DNA of 64,000 bases from Torymus aiolomorphi (Eukaryota; Arthropoda; Insecta; Hymenoptera; Torymidae), in assembly GCA_036365515.1 (NCBI GenBank), contig CM070876.1, forward strand, positions 132,520,394 to 132,584,393, read 5' to 3'. The notes under the pieces were generated by a model. The model did not search any database. It was not told where the DNA came from and saw only the letters and a program-made list of their open reading frames with translations. A program made the position numbers and the translations under genes. This document shows, piece by piece, positions 11,403 through 22,190 of the stretch; within the stretch, counting starts at the first letter, position 1, and every line of letters starts with the position of its first letter.

Positions 11403-11914
11403 TCCTAAACATCTGTTCTTGTATTAAAATAACGCATCACTTAGCAATATTTTCTTGTATGCCATAGCTTATTATGAAGTTTATATGAACCTCATAAAAT
11501 ATAGTTATTTATTAATACTCACATTTTCTATCCTCAAAGCATTTGAAACTCATTTTTAATAAAGGTTTAAAATTTTATTACAAGCACTTTAAACACATCA
11601 CACCAGAACAGTTTTGTATTTACTACGTAAAACACTGAGTCGATATCACTTTTTAAACACTTATTTTCAATAATATTTGAATGCAGTTCATGCAACACAT
11701 CATATTGGTATTTTATTTTATTTAGTACACAAAACACTGATTAGATATTATTTTTTAATTAATAATCACTACATTATTTGTCGCCAATATAATTTGCAAC
11801 TATAACCAAAAATCACAATTTCCTTTTCCTATTTTTTTTAAGAACTTACTTCAATTCAGAACAAAATACTTTTTCGTACTTTTAATCTAATACTGTCTAA
11901 TAATTATAAACATC
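11403..11914. other. AT-rich DNA between the two exon-like copies
   Basis: Two diverged motifs (ACACTGAGTCGATATCACTTT near 11630 and ACACTGATTAGATATTATTTT near 11730) suggest a further short duplication. No gene was recognised. Confidence 0.4.
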
Positions 11915-12184
11915 TTAGATCTTTGTTTTTCTAAAATTAAATCTGGTCGTATGAAAAATTTTCATGTTGAGGATATCTTGAAGAATATTGTGCTGTAAAT
12001 AGTAATAATTCTCTGCTCTTTCATAATAATATTGATTAGGTTTTTTTCTTTCTTGAGTAGTACTATATTCTTGAGTAGTACTACTTATATGATTTCTTAC
12101 TATTTTCTTTAATATAATTCTATATAACATATATACATCCATATCTTGAAAATACTCCAAATAATCTTCTGGTATAATATCTGT
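11915..12184 (-). pseudogene. Exon-like open frame with good 3' splice-site consensus, unassigned
   Basis: Minus-strand sequence just before the frame reads TTTTTTATTTTTACAG, a strong acceptor. The frame then stays open for about 88 codons to a stop at 11915. The product is rich in Tyr, Asn and Gln (for example KPNQYYYERAENYYYLQHN). No domain is known to me. It could be the last exon of a mobile gene captured with the surrounding duplicated DNA. A decayed copy lies at 11228-11402, so the segment has duplicated locally. Confidence 0.4.
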
Positions 12185-12839
12185 AAAAATAAAAAATCAC
12201 ACAAAGTATCAATTTTTATAAAATGTTTTTAGCTATTTAACATTTAGCCTGTAAGTACTTATCTGATAAAAGTTATTTTCCCGTTGATTATTTTCCCCAT
12301 TGATACACGAAGAATAGATTAAAATTCTTTTGAATTCTCATCACTGGCTGCATATTTGAGATCGTTACATACTTATTATTAAATTAACTAACTCACGAAA
12401 TAACATTTGTTAATGTATAAATATGTCATAAATTAACTTGACGAGTTGATTATAACTTTTTATACTACATGTATATAAGGTCTCATAGGGCTCACAATAA
12501 CATTCACATAAGGTTAGGCCGGCCAGATGTGTCATGTGTGTGTTTATATATAGATATACAGGCGTAAGGTATAGACGCCAACCGGAAATGTCGTAAGAGC
12601 TGCAAACCGGATGCCGGAAGAAAAAGACGAAAATTCTGAAAGGAAAACGAACATAAAATAATTCAGTTGTCTGTATCTTTTGAACGAGATAATATTTTTA
12701 AATAAAATCTTTCGATTTGAGTAGAGCAATGAAATGGCTTTCGATTAAGAGGGATATGTTATATAGTTGAAACTAACACAATAGGTATATAGGCGCATTG
12801 AATTTTTCGGACACCCATTTCAATGTATATGATAGCGCG
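12185..12839. other. AT-rich DNA without recognised gene
   Basis: A minus open frame at 12544-12729 has no recognisable domain. The composition change near 12840 probably marks the re-entry into the mariner 5' leader. Confidence 0.4.
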
Positions 12840-13038
12840 GTCGTCCTAAGGCTCTTCTATAACTTGCCTTCGGAGCGCTCCCGCGCTCCTTGATATTCGC
12901 AATGAATACTTGTATATGCAATCTATTTGAAGAATAGGATCTGCAGTATACACTAGCATAAAGATATGAAACCAATAAGCATATGTTCTCAAGACAGCGC
13001 CATCTCTTACAAACGGGTAGAACTTTTTTGTACATCTA

Positions 13039-13612
13039 ATATTAGTTAAGTAATTCAAAGCATCTTTTGTACTTTTATTTTTGACAAATCCGAATTGGTT
13101 ATCAGAGATAATTTTGCATTCATTGATAAAATTAAGGATTCGATTGTATCTTATTTTTTCAAATATCTTGGCTATATTAGATATAAGTGATATAGGTCTC
13201 TAGTTAGATGCATGATTTTTACTATCCGCCTTATGTATAGGTATTATTTCTGCATTTTAAGCGCCTCTGGCCAGACCGCATTTTCAATGCAAAGGTTAAT
13301 TATATTCACTAGTGGTTTTGCGATATAGTATGATACCATTTTCAACATTTTAGCATTTATATTATCAACTCCACCATTTCTCAGCTTCATGTTGTTAATG
13401 ATTTTAGTAATTTCGTGATGGTTGGTTGGTATTAAGAAAACAGTTCTAGAATTTATTTTTGAATTATCCATGACAGTATTGAGAGGTTGCTGTATTTTTT
13501 CTCTTAATTCTTTACCAATATTACAAAAATAGTCGTTCATTGTATTCGCTATTTCATTAGGGTTAGTGATTTTTTGCAATTCTTATCATATATTTGGTTT
13601 ATTTGAACACCT
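13039..13612 (-). pseudogene. LINE-B reverse transcriptase, entry part
   Basis: Frame 13244-13579 reads from the RT approach (ITNPNEIANTMNDYFCNIGK) through GGVDNINAKMLKMVS to CIENAVWPEAL. After one frameshift near 13245, the next frame gives RPISLISNIAKIFEKI and SDNQFGFVKNKSTKDALNYL up to 13039. These are RT blocks 1-2 of Jockey-group enzymes. The next RT residues are found 7.8 kb away at 5250, on the far side of the mariner. One in-frame stop lies in the RPIS block. Confidence 0.85.
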
Positions 13613-13619
13613 TTTTGTA

Positions 13620-14339
13620 CACGGAGAGAAATTTTAGAGTAAAAATTACCAAGGTGCCTTGGTAGTGCATGGATAGACTGTCAAAAGCCGTGATATTCCC
13701 AGGTTTCTAATACAATTTATAAGTTTCCCAGGAAAAACTACCATAACCACTTAAAAAAAATACCAAATTATCGGAATAAAAATTACGAGACACACTGGTA
13801 AAAATTGAGATCTAGTCATTTTTACATGGTAACCTAAGAATTTTTACTAAGAAAACTGATAAATTTTGCCAAATAACCTGGTATTTGTGTATTCGCGCAT
13901 GCGCACTGCGCATTATTGTGTTTCAGAAGATTGATACTAGAGGCGTGCGCGACGTTAAAATGAAAACAATACACATATTTTCAGTAAGTAATAACGGCGA
14001 TTCAAATGATTGTTGGTAACAGCTTCCGTGGCGCAGTCGGTAGAACGTCGGACTCTCAACCCAAAGATCGTCGGATCGAATCCCGCTTCCGTAAAAATTT
14101 TTTTTCAGTTTAATGTTTTTTCATCCTTGTTTCTGTTTCTATTTCTATATTAAAATACTATATATCCATTAATATAGATAAAAAAAGTTAATTTTTTTAA
14201 TTTAAATTAACTAAAAAAAAATTTTACCAAGGAACTTTGGTAAAAAGTTTGAAACTGTCAGTCTGTCCATCCATTACCATAGAAACTGGTAATTTTGCCT
14301 CGAATATTTGTAATTTTCACTACAAAATTTCTCTCCGTG
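13620..14339. mobile_element. TA-flanked MITE (720 bp) carrying a tRNA-like segment
   Basis: The ends are CACGGAGAGAAATTTT and its near-complement, with TA on each side (13618-13619 and 14340-14341). LINE-B codons continue in frame across it. Further inside, the arms pair loosely (ATTACC, CTTGG). A box A/box B tRNA-like sequence lies at 14022-14093. There is no protein. The terminus resembles those at 31201, 42159 and 44909 (CAC-G-GAAA-AAATTT type). The TA target suggests a Tc1/mariner-like transposase in trans; this is inference. Confidence 0.8.
14022..14093 (+). tRNA. tRNA-like pseudogene inside the MITE
   Basis: TGGCGCAGTCGG (14029-14040) is a good box A and GGATCGAATCC (14073-14083) a near-consensus box B, spaced as in a tRNA gene. 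The acceptor strands do not pair: both ends read GCTTCCG. The anticodon stem is also imperfect, so it is not a working tRNA. The loop would place CTC as a doubtful anticodon. RNA polymerase III promoter activity remains possible. Confidence 0.55.
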
Positions 14340-14341
14340 TA

Positions 14342-14831
14342 TATTCTTGCATAGCTTAGCATTTATTATTTTCCATAAATTTCTCAAATTGTTGCACTTT
14401 CATTGGATTTGTTCGCGATTACACATTAATTTGGCATTATTTATAACCTTATTTAGTATTTTAACATAGTTCTTGTATTTTGTTTTAGTTGTTTCGTTAT
14501 TTGGGTTAACTTTCCATATTTTGTATAGTAATTCTTTTTTGTCACAAAATATCATGATTGCTTTGGTAATCCATTTACTTCTAGATATTGAATTATTTTG
14601 CTGTTTATTAGTATTAATACAATAAGTTGCTAAGGCAGTACCATTTTTTATCATGTTTATGAATGCATTAGTGGCTTCATTTGGATTAGTCAATAACAAT
14701 ATCGTATTCCAATTTTCTTTTTCTGCTATTTTATATAATTTTTTATGGTTTATTGACATTTTTGGTTCTTTTGTTTTATAATTTCTTATTTTATTTATCG
14801 TTACGAAAAGAGGATAGTGATCTGTTATCAA
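14342..14831 (-). pseudogene. LINE-B linker between endonuclease and RT
   Basis: The frame at 14400-14831 begins at ITDHYPLFVTI, the DH pair that ends the endonuclease fold. It then runs through a Lys/Asn-rich linker to ISRSKWITKAIM and CDKKELLYKIW, the usual pre-RT segment. It continues past 14400 in another frame to the MITE at 14340. The sequence is strongly AT-biased. Confidence 0.8.
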
Positions 14832-14899
14832 GTTTGTTAAAGTATTTGTATTTATTGTTTTGGTTTTTATGAAGATATTGTCAATGCATGAGCCATTAT

Positions 14900-15363
14900 T
14901 GTCATTATCTGACGATCTGGTTATACCCTGGAATCCAGGTGTAAAGCCTCTCTAGGAAATTTATTTAAGTATTTCTGACTTGTAATGTTCAGATGATGTA
15001 GGTTTATATTGAAATCACCAAAAATTAGATGATTTTTGGTATTGGTCTTATTTTTTAGGTAATCATGTAAGTTATTAATAAATTCAGTTTTCGATACATC
15101 ATGTGATCTATATAAAGCTGATACTTCGAGTTTTTGATTGGTTTTCATTATGATGCAGGAGTTTACGATTTTAAGCTTACCTATTAGAATTACTTTTGTA
15201 TATTCTGTTATGTTGTCATCAATATATATTACTACTCTATATGTCTGATTTAGCCTCTTGTAATTATAATACATTGTGTATCCTTTTAAAGAGAAGTAAC
15301 TTATAAGAGAAGTAACTATAGCATTCTAAATTCTAGGTTTGTACGCATTCCACAATACATGGC
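14900..15363 (-). pseudogene. LINE-B endonuclease, middle and end
   Basis: The frame at 14921-15274 contains GYTMYYN-like entry, VVIYIDDN, LEVSALYRSHD and LIFGDFNINLHHL. The last is the GDFN box with catalytic Asp and Asn. Upstream, to 15363, the frame holds one stop and a 17-bp tandem duplication (AGTTACTTCTCTTAT twice). The frame then meets the piggyBac-like element at its TTAA. Confidence 0.85.
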
Positions 15364-15846
15364 TTAAGGCGGCCTTACACCTAAAAATTTTGAAAAAATC
15401 AAATTTTTTTTTATTGAATTTTTTGATTATATATGTTATTTCGAACCTAAAAAAACTATAGTTTGGATCAATAATTAAAAAAATTTTAAATAAACCGCTG
15501 AAAGAGCTTACTATCTTTAAAATGACGAGAAAATTGATTTTCTTGTTTTTTGCCTTTTTTATAGACTTCTGATAGGAAAACGTTATTTACTTAAATGTGT
15601 TATAAAATATCAAAAACATTATTTATATAAGTATATACTGATATAAATCCTTATATAAGGATAAAAAAAATAATTAAATTCACATACAGTATTTATTATA
15701 AAAATTAATAAACCATATTGTGGAATTCGAAATCCAGTGGAATCGTCTTGTGACCATTTCCCACTTCTGCTTCTAGTAAAGTGACCATTCCGTGACCGAA
15801 ATTCGACAGCAATTCACTATATATAATATTAATATTCCCTTTTGTA

Positions 15847-15848
<2 letters not shown>

Positions 15849-15921
<73 letters not shown>
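15849..15921. repeat. (TA)n microsatellite
   Basis: About 36 uninterrupted TA units, inside the piggyBac-like element. Confidence 0.98.
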
Positions 15922-16977
15922 CTAATGCCAGTGTAAACACAGTGGCACAGCCGCCCAGCTGACAGCTCAAAAGCTCAAATGAGCAGAGATACATACCTAT
16001 GTGATTTCAACAGTTTTTTTGCAGAGTTTTGGCTTCCTCAAATAGAAAGATTTTTTTCATAATGTTTCATTATTTGTATTCATAAGTGAATTTAGGACTG
16101 AAAATTTAATGAATTATATGTGAAAATATATATGTAAAAGTATTTATAATTGTGATTATAATACAAGCGTGCAGTGACAGTTTTGTTTAAATTTGGAAAT
16201 TATAGCTTCAGTTCAAGATGCATGAGATTGCTGTATGAAAGTTAATACAGAAAAACAAGTGGATTTAGTTAAGTATTTGAAGGAAGAAGCTGTAATAATT
16301 CTTTACGGATAAAAATAAATACATCTTTTTTCTAAAAAAGATAAAAGTGAAATAATTGAGTTTAGCTTACTATAGGATATAATTCAATTCAGAAGAGTTG
16401 TGAATTACAATAAGTGTCAAGATGTATCTACGCAGAAAAGCGACAAGCCTGCTTAGCACACAAGAAATATATAATACAGGCTTGAATTCAAGATATATTT
16501 AATATACAATATGCGTAATCAAGTGATCATTGACAAAATGGGCTTATCGGCTTTTATGTATTTATGTACTTTTGGCCATAACAGTGATGGCTTCTTAAGT
16601 TGCGATTAGGATTTCATATTTCATAAGACCTGCTGCATATTCTACATTAATCTTAGTATAATAAATAATAATATAACTCAGTACAATGTGTTAAAAAGTG
16701 ACTCAACAGTGGATGAATCAAAAGTACAAAAGCGAAGGACAGATTGTTAGCAATAACTTTGAATGGAACGCATGCTGTTAGATTAGCAATAGCTTTTAAA
16801 GGAACGGATGCATGCAAGCGTCTGTTTCAACATATTTATATAGAAGAACAGGTGTACAGGAAACTGAGTTTCATGAAGGGAAAAAAATTGGGAATCTAAT
16901 GGCTGGTTATTTTTGAAGTTTTATGGTATTTTTCTTTGTAGGCTTATTTCTCAAAATGTCATTTTTTAAAGTTTGGC

Positions 16978-17292
16978 GTTACTTTAAAAAAAAACTATTC
17001 CATTGATTTTGATGGGAGAGGGCCTGAATTACTTGAAATTTATTCATCTATGGTAGGAAGAGTTGGAAATAGGAAAAATATTTTATTAAATAATTTTAAA
17101 ATGGTAAAATCCACAAAAAAACAAAAATTCATAAAATTCATGAATTTAAAGCAGTTTTTTCCATAAAAAAAATATTAATTTTCAGAAATTTTATTTTTCC
17201 AACTCTTCCTGCCATAACTGCATGAATTTCAAGTAATTTAGTTCCTCTCCCATGAAAATCAATGGAATAGTTTTTTTTTAAAGTTACGTCAA
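16978..17292. repeat. Internal hairpin of the piggyBac-like element
   Basis: Arms of about 110 bp, 16978-17090 and 17188-17292, pair with some mismatches (for example CTATTCCATTGATTTTGATG and its counterpart near 17270). The loop is about 95 bp. This may be an older foldback insertion or part of the element itself. Confidence 0.75.
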
Positions 17293-17469
17293 AAAAATTG
17301 AAAACGCTATATCTCTGAGTAAAATTCGTCTACAGATTAAGTCTTGGGCCATATTATCAGAAGTAGTGTATATTTATAGTATATATATTGTATTTTGTTT
17401 AAACTACATTTTTATTTTTTTTATAGCTCATTTTGACCTCAGAAGCCACTAGCTGTAAGACCGCCTTAA

Positions 17470-17737
17470 TCTCAAGAGTCTCAATTAATATCTGCAATTT
17501 ATTAAAATTAGCGTTTAGGTTTCTAATATTTAAATAGAAAATATTATCTTTTTTTGTTTTAATATATTTATTGAGGACAAAGAGGCCATTGAAGATCTTC
17601 TCACTTCGTATCGTTTCTTCTTGTATCGTTTCCACATAATCTATGTTTTGATCCATTTTAGATTCGCTAAAATTTGGTTTGCGTTTGTTCTGGTGTCTTA
17701 TTATTTGATATCTGAGACCGAAGTATTCGAGGCGCAC
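17470..17737 (-). pseudogene. LINE-B ORF2 start: endonuclease N-terminus
   Basis: The frame contains NIFYLNIRNLNANFNKLQIL and IETLEI, the first strand and helix of the LINE endonuclease with the Asn of the catalytic set. It overlaps the end of ORF1 by about 70 bp, so ORF2 may begin by reinitiation or frameshift as in relatives. It is cut at 17469 by the TTAA insertion; the next codons are at 15363. Confidence 0.8.
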
Positions 17738-19115
17738 CAGTCATTGTCGGGCTGAGTGTGGCTTTTCTTATCGCGCCAGTCGTTGTCGTGTTGAATGTAT
17801 ATTTATTTATCACAGTAGATTTAATTTCGGCCGGTAACTTGTCCACTGTTGGATTCGAGTTTAGTATTTGCGGCTGTCTATTTATTTTACCTACATATCT
17901 TGGAATGTAAGGCCTTATTGGATAATCTGTTTCTGCTATCAACTTCCTTATCTTGTATTTCATAACCTCAGATTTTTTACTATCATCGACCACGTGTTTT
18001 GTACCATACTTTGTTTTAAATTGGTTATTACTGTACTTACAATTTATGCATCCGAGTTGGTCTGGGGTGTTACATTGCGATATATTATGTTTTCCAGCAC
18101 ATATTAGACAGGCTTTTTCGTTATGGTACTTTTTTCCACTATGCCCGAATCTTCCACATTTGAAACAAGGGGTTAGATTCAGAATTCTGAATTTATTATT
18201 CACTATTTGCTTACACGCTTCAGTTGTTACTTCTATTAGTATGTGGTTCACATTTGTTCTTTTATCTTCAAATCGGTGTATTATTTTACATTTGCCCCCC
18301 GGGTGTTTAAAATTCCTTTGATTTATATCTTGTTCTATATCTTCGGCGTCCATGTTTCCAAAATTTTCAAATCCTATTATTTTTATTCTAGGATTACTAA
18401 TGGTTTCTCTTTCAATTTTAAAAAATGCAGTGTACTTTTTTTTTTAACATTTTTTCAGTTTGTAATAAACTTTCCTCATTTAAAAAGCTTATTGTTGCTT
18501 CATTTCTGTTCTTTATTTGCACGTTTTTTGCTTGAACTGTTGGGATTTTGTTTATGTAGTGCGCTATGTACATTTTTATATCTAGTTCCTCTTCTTTTTT
18601 GTCATCTTTGTTATCGATATTTCTTCTCTTTACTATTAATTTTGGTATTCTCTTTACTAGAGGTTTCTCATTTGCTAGTACCTCGGCGAGGGTCTTTTTT
18701 TTTTTGTTGTCATTTTCTTTGTTAATTATTTGTTTTAGTAACCGATTGTTGTTTTACACTTCTGTATTTAGCTTTTTTAGCATATTTTCGTCTTCTTCTG
18801 TAGTGCTGTTAAATGCCTTATTTACTTGAGTTTTCAGATCTTCTATTTTGACTAGTAGTTGCAAGAGAATCATTTTGTTCATATTATTCATTACTGTATC
18901 GTTTTTGATTTCATCCTCATCTGGCGTAGCGCTTTCAATTGAGGTTATGTCGATGTCATCATGATTTGGACAGATTACGAACACTTCACTCACTTTTATC
19001 GTATTGCTTAACTTGGCAAACTCAGTCGTACGAAAAATCTTTGCACATAGTACACACACACAATAGCTGCCACTTTCGCTTTCAGGTATATGTAAGATTT
19101 TTCTGGAGGCTTACC
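17667..19115 (-). pseudogene. LINE-B ORF1 protein (zinc knuckles), frameshifted
   Basis: The C-terminal frame 17667-18353 has INQRNFKHPGGKCKIIHRFE and a triple zinc-knuckle block starting CFKCGRFGHS, then CLICAGKHNISQC and a CINC...H...C part, followed by IPRYVGKI. The N-terminal frame 18754-19115 has CVLCAKIFRTTEFAKLSN and an acidic coiled region. About 18354-18753 links them with frameshifts and a T-run. The same architecture and motifs occur in LINE-C ORF1 (22972-24547), which proves the assignment. ORF1 proteins of this type bind element RNA. Confidence 0.8.
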
Positions 19116-19373
19116 TCGTGGCTGCAGGCCTTCCTGCGCTATTTTTTCGCGCCCCGCATATTTGGCATACTTATTTAGCATAAAAAACGTAATAACTGAA
19201 TCGGTGTTCAATGGTTTTTCACATTTTTTTCAAAGTTAATAACAATTTGAATGTTAACAATAAAATGACATATTTTCACCGGTTTTGTCTTTTTGTAACT
19301 TAACTAATTGACCGATGTTGATGAAACGAACTTTCTTTTGTTGATTTTTCAAAGCTTATCAGCAAATTATAAC

Positions 19374-19679
19374 CTATATAAAGTGACCTGGAAATTTAAT
19401 TACTGTATCATCTTTACACCTACGATATATTGAATATCCATTGACAACAAAATTAATATAATCAGTAACTTGTGTAGAAAATTTTTTCGTACACTTTAAT
19501 AGCGTAGGATCCATGCAAGGTGAACTAGTGTTTTGTTGTCCGCAAGATCCATGAATTATGTGTTGTTTCTGTAAGTTATATAGCTTTGGTTTTTTAGATT
19601 CATCAGGAATGCCAGCACTGATAAATTCATCCACTTTATTAAGATTATATAGTTTATCTTTTTTATCCAAAAATTTTTG
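19374..19679 (-). pseudogene. Helitron Rep/helicase fragment
   Basis: The minus frame reads VDEFISAGIPDESKKPKLYN, then HIIHGSCG, SSPCMD, KCTKKF and GYSIYRRCKDD. This is the conserved block of Helitron RepHel proteins: an HGPCG-like motif, SPCM, CSK-F and YRRR. RepHel nicks and unwinds DNA for rolling-circle transposition. Only about 98 of the usual 1,400 or more residues are present and no Helitron terminus is seen. It sits upstream of the LINE-B 5' end and is probably an older scrap. Confidence 0.8.
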
Positions 19680-20430
19680 CTGTTAATGCTTTAAGTATTA
19701 ACTGAAATTCCCAAATCACAATTTCAGACTGATCAATGGTATCTTCATAATAATTAATACTTTAACGTTTAATTCACTTAACGATTTCATTCCACTAAGG
19801 ATTTCCCGGTAAAGTTATGTATAGATCGGTTTTCCATACTTTTGAACTTAGGCTCGTGCGTTTAAACAATTTTGTTGCATTTTTCCTATTTTGATATTAT
19901 CTGTAAAACTTTGTTTATTCTACAAATTGTGCACATAATCCATCAATCCACTAGAAAGTTCCGCTCTAATACGTATTAATACGTATTGTTGTTACAATCT
20001 AGTACCTCAAACTTTTATGCTTGCATCGGCAATATACGGCTGAGTTGGGTGGTCGGTACTAGGTGATCGATACTTACAGAGGTTACGTCATCAAAGGTTG
20101 TCTTGTAATTATCTCACTCGTGGTTGTAAGCGGGTCTCCCATGTTAGTCTGGTTGATCACGCCCTGGAAGATGTACACCATAGTTAGGCTCTAATACTAG
20201 AAAATATCAGTAATAGTAATATTAGAAATAATAGAAACGAGTCATCTGCAATAGTGATCCCCCTTGGTTATGTCAAGTTTTAGTTGAGAAATAGAATTAG
20301 TAGAATAAAAACGAAACGGATCAAACCCATCTATATAGATATATAGAAATAGATATCCATACCTTGCTATATTATAACTCTTTTCCCATAACCTAATCAA
20401 AAATTAATGAGAGGAGCTCCTACGTGCTCA
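19680..20430. other. Unassigned AT-rich to mixed DNA
   Basis: It contains a small palindromic run (AATACGTATTAATACGTATT near 19971-19990). I see no supported open frame, TIR or LTR. Confidence 0.4.
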
Positions 20431-20880
20431 TTATTCGTTCGTGGCGACAAAATTGTTCTTCAGCAGACTGCAGTGGGGGATACTCACAGGTGACGAGCCA
20501 AGGCGAGGAGGATCACAGAGCAGTTCTCGACTCATATCCCTGTCACTAAGGCATCCTTTCCATCCTTTAGCCCCAGGCAACTTCCCACAGGAATTTTCAC
20601 CCAACACAGGGGTCTGAGGAAAAATTATAAACCTGCTGCCAGTTACTCCTGCTTCAGTCTCAAAGAATACAGTAGATCCGATGCGGCATGGACATGTTTC
20701 CTCGTAGTACCACTGTCCAGCACAGTTAGTAAGGGACGAGGAGCTGCTCCTAGCTTGGCGAGCCCTTCCAGGACCTCGACCAATCAAGAACCTGCAGGAT
20801 CTGGTCATCACTTCCCTCTTGGGAGTACATTCACATTGTGTGTCAATACGCATATGCGGACAAGACACACTCAAACACAA
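20431..20880 (-). other. Unassigned 149-codon Cys-rich open frame
   Basis: Balanced composition and 11 Cys among 149 codons (for example CPHMRIDTQCECTP, NCAGQWYYEETCPC) give it the look of a secreted or luminal domain. I recognise no family. A TGA precedes it in frame and no strong start is apparent. On the same strand, upstream, CCTTATTTTCCAG at about 20938-20950 is an acceptor-like site, so this could be a last exon or 3' UTR of a captured gene. Equally it may be chance. Confidence 0.3.
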
Positions 20881-22190
20881 TTGGAGGATCTCTGTTGTCT
20901 CTTGGTCTCATAGGACTCGTACAGGCAGCTGATGAACACCTGGAAAATAAGGAAAACATCCACAAAGTATTGGAGCACACATATATGTCTATATATATAA
21001 CAGGAAAAACAGTCCATCAATTTGAGGTTGGGAAATCTGCTTCGAAGTGACTACTTATCTGATCTGCTGTTGCATCCGGAGAGAGGTCCGCAATTCCCGA
21101 CGAAACCTCAAGGTCTCCCGTCGAAAGTTCCACCTCCTGATTCCCCTGTTTTGCCTCTCTATATCCGCGTTGCTCCGGATCTTCCTCGTTGCTGCCTTTT
21201 CCTTGTCGGGTCCCGCTCGGCCGTCTGCTGGCGTGAGTATATCAAGATACGTAGACAGCCGCGTACACATCAGAAGGCGCGGCGCGCAACTCGCGCTCGT
21301 CGACCATAGACTACGCGCGGTACCGCTTGCAGTGACACAACCTTAGGGCGCGTCTACAAGCGCGCAGCGGATTAAAGCGCATCTCCGTCAAGACGTAATT
21401 TACTCGTAACGTCTAATCGAGAACGACCTACCAAAGCTGACCGGCGACGCTTGTGCCATAAATATAGATTAAAGGGATATATAACTAGGTTTCAATAGAT
21501 AAAGTACGAAAATCTTATTCTATTCTTTCGCCTTTTCGGGATCGCCGCGGACCAATCCGGAAGAACCCTCGGTTTTCGTGACCATATTAATGGATCCGGG
21601 TTTTCTTTGTATGACTTATTATAGGATAATAACAAATTATTGATCAACGAGGGAGTCATTGTTAGTTAACTTAAACTAAAATATGCAGGATCTAAGAATG
21701 CAGCAAAACTCTCGTTCGAATAGGTTGTACAATTAACAAACTCAGTAATACGATATTTTTGATTTTTAACTAATGCGAATAATTAAGAGTTAGAACTAAT
21801 AAGTATCCCAAATTAATAGAATCCTGTGTATATTTTGAAAGGAAAAACAAAACTTCACGTTTGCTTCTGAATTGTATTACCTATATAATCTTCATTCTTT
21901 CCCAACATTCACTGTTTATTATATATAAAGCACTACCTTCCTTTGTATATTCCGAACCACCATGCACAACCCTTAATCTCTCTTCGATCCAATCAAGTTC
22001 TCCTCATATATCGTGGAGTATATGGGAACTCCACGACGAATAAGGTGAGTTTAGAGAGAGGTCCTCAGTGAGCAAGATGGGCCGATGTCTTGAGAGCGTC
22101 GTCCAAAACAACTTGTTGCAGCACCGCCCAACATATTGCGAGGTCGTAACAAGTTACGTAAATAACTTTTGCTATTTACGTAACACTTAA
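20881..22190. other. Mixed region, GC-rich 21040-21450, unassigned
   Basis: Overlapping open frames on both strands at 21022-21346 are Arg-rich and typical of CpG-rich non-coding DNA. A consensus 5' splice site (ATAAGGTGAGT) lies at about 22041-22050, but no gene model can be built around it. The satellite begins at about 22192. Confidence 0.4.

Larger units (their letters stand above)
5251..13038 (-). mobile_element. mariner element, internally deleted and filled with later insertions
   Basis: The left terminus starts TAGGGGTACAAATAA at 5251. The right terminus ends with AAACGGGTAG...GTACATCTA at about 13013-13038 and is its imperfect inverted copy. Both ends carry the TA target. The LINE-B frame runs across if one TA is kept, which confirms the two ends as a pair. 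The transposase is at the left end. Between its start codon and the right terminus lie the 5679-9349 palindrome and about 3.5 kb of unassigned DNA. About 12840-13038 is probably the mariner 5' leader. Confidence 0.75.
15368..17465. mobile_element. piggyBac-like non-autonomous element (2.1 kb, TTAA flanked)
   Basis: TTAA lies at 15364-15367 and 17466-17469. The termini GGCGGCCTTACA and the complement of GTAAGACCGCC are inverted copies. The LINE-B endonuclease codons continue in frame when one TTAA is kept. TTAA target choice and exact duplication are the mark of piggyBac transposition. No transposase is seen. The inside is AT-rich and holds a (TA)n tract and a secondary hairpin. Confidence 0.85.
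4499..19215 (-). mobile_element. LINE-B: AT-rich two-ORF LINE, host of a nested insertion series
   Basis: Minus-strand pieces give ORF1 (17667-19115), EN (17470-17737 then 14921-15363), linker (14342-14831), RT entry (13039-13612) and RT core (4499-5250), in the correct order. They are separated by a piggyBac-like element, a tRNA-bearing MITE and a mariner. At each of the three joints, removing the insert and one target copy leaves the LINE codons in frame. These joints are TTAA at 15364/17466, TA at 13618/14340 and TA at 5251/13037. The 3' end is lost at about 4498, where GC-rich DNA begins. LINE-C (22.9-24.9 kb) is a relative by its ORF1. Confidence 0.85.

Noticed and set aside
14022..14093. 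Functional tRNA gene
   Set aside because: Acceptor ends read the same instead of pairing and the anticodon stem is broken.
22041..22050. Splice donor ATAAGGTGAGT as evidence for a host exon
   Set aside because: A lone consensus match; no coding frame, acceptor or partner exon supports it.
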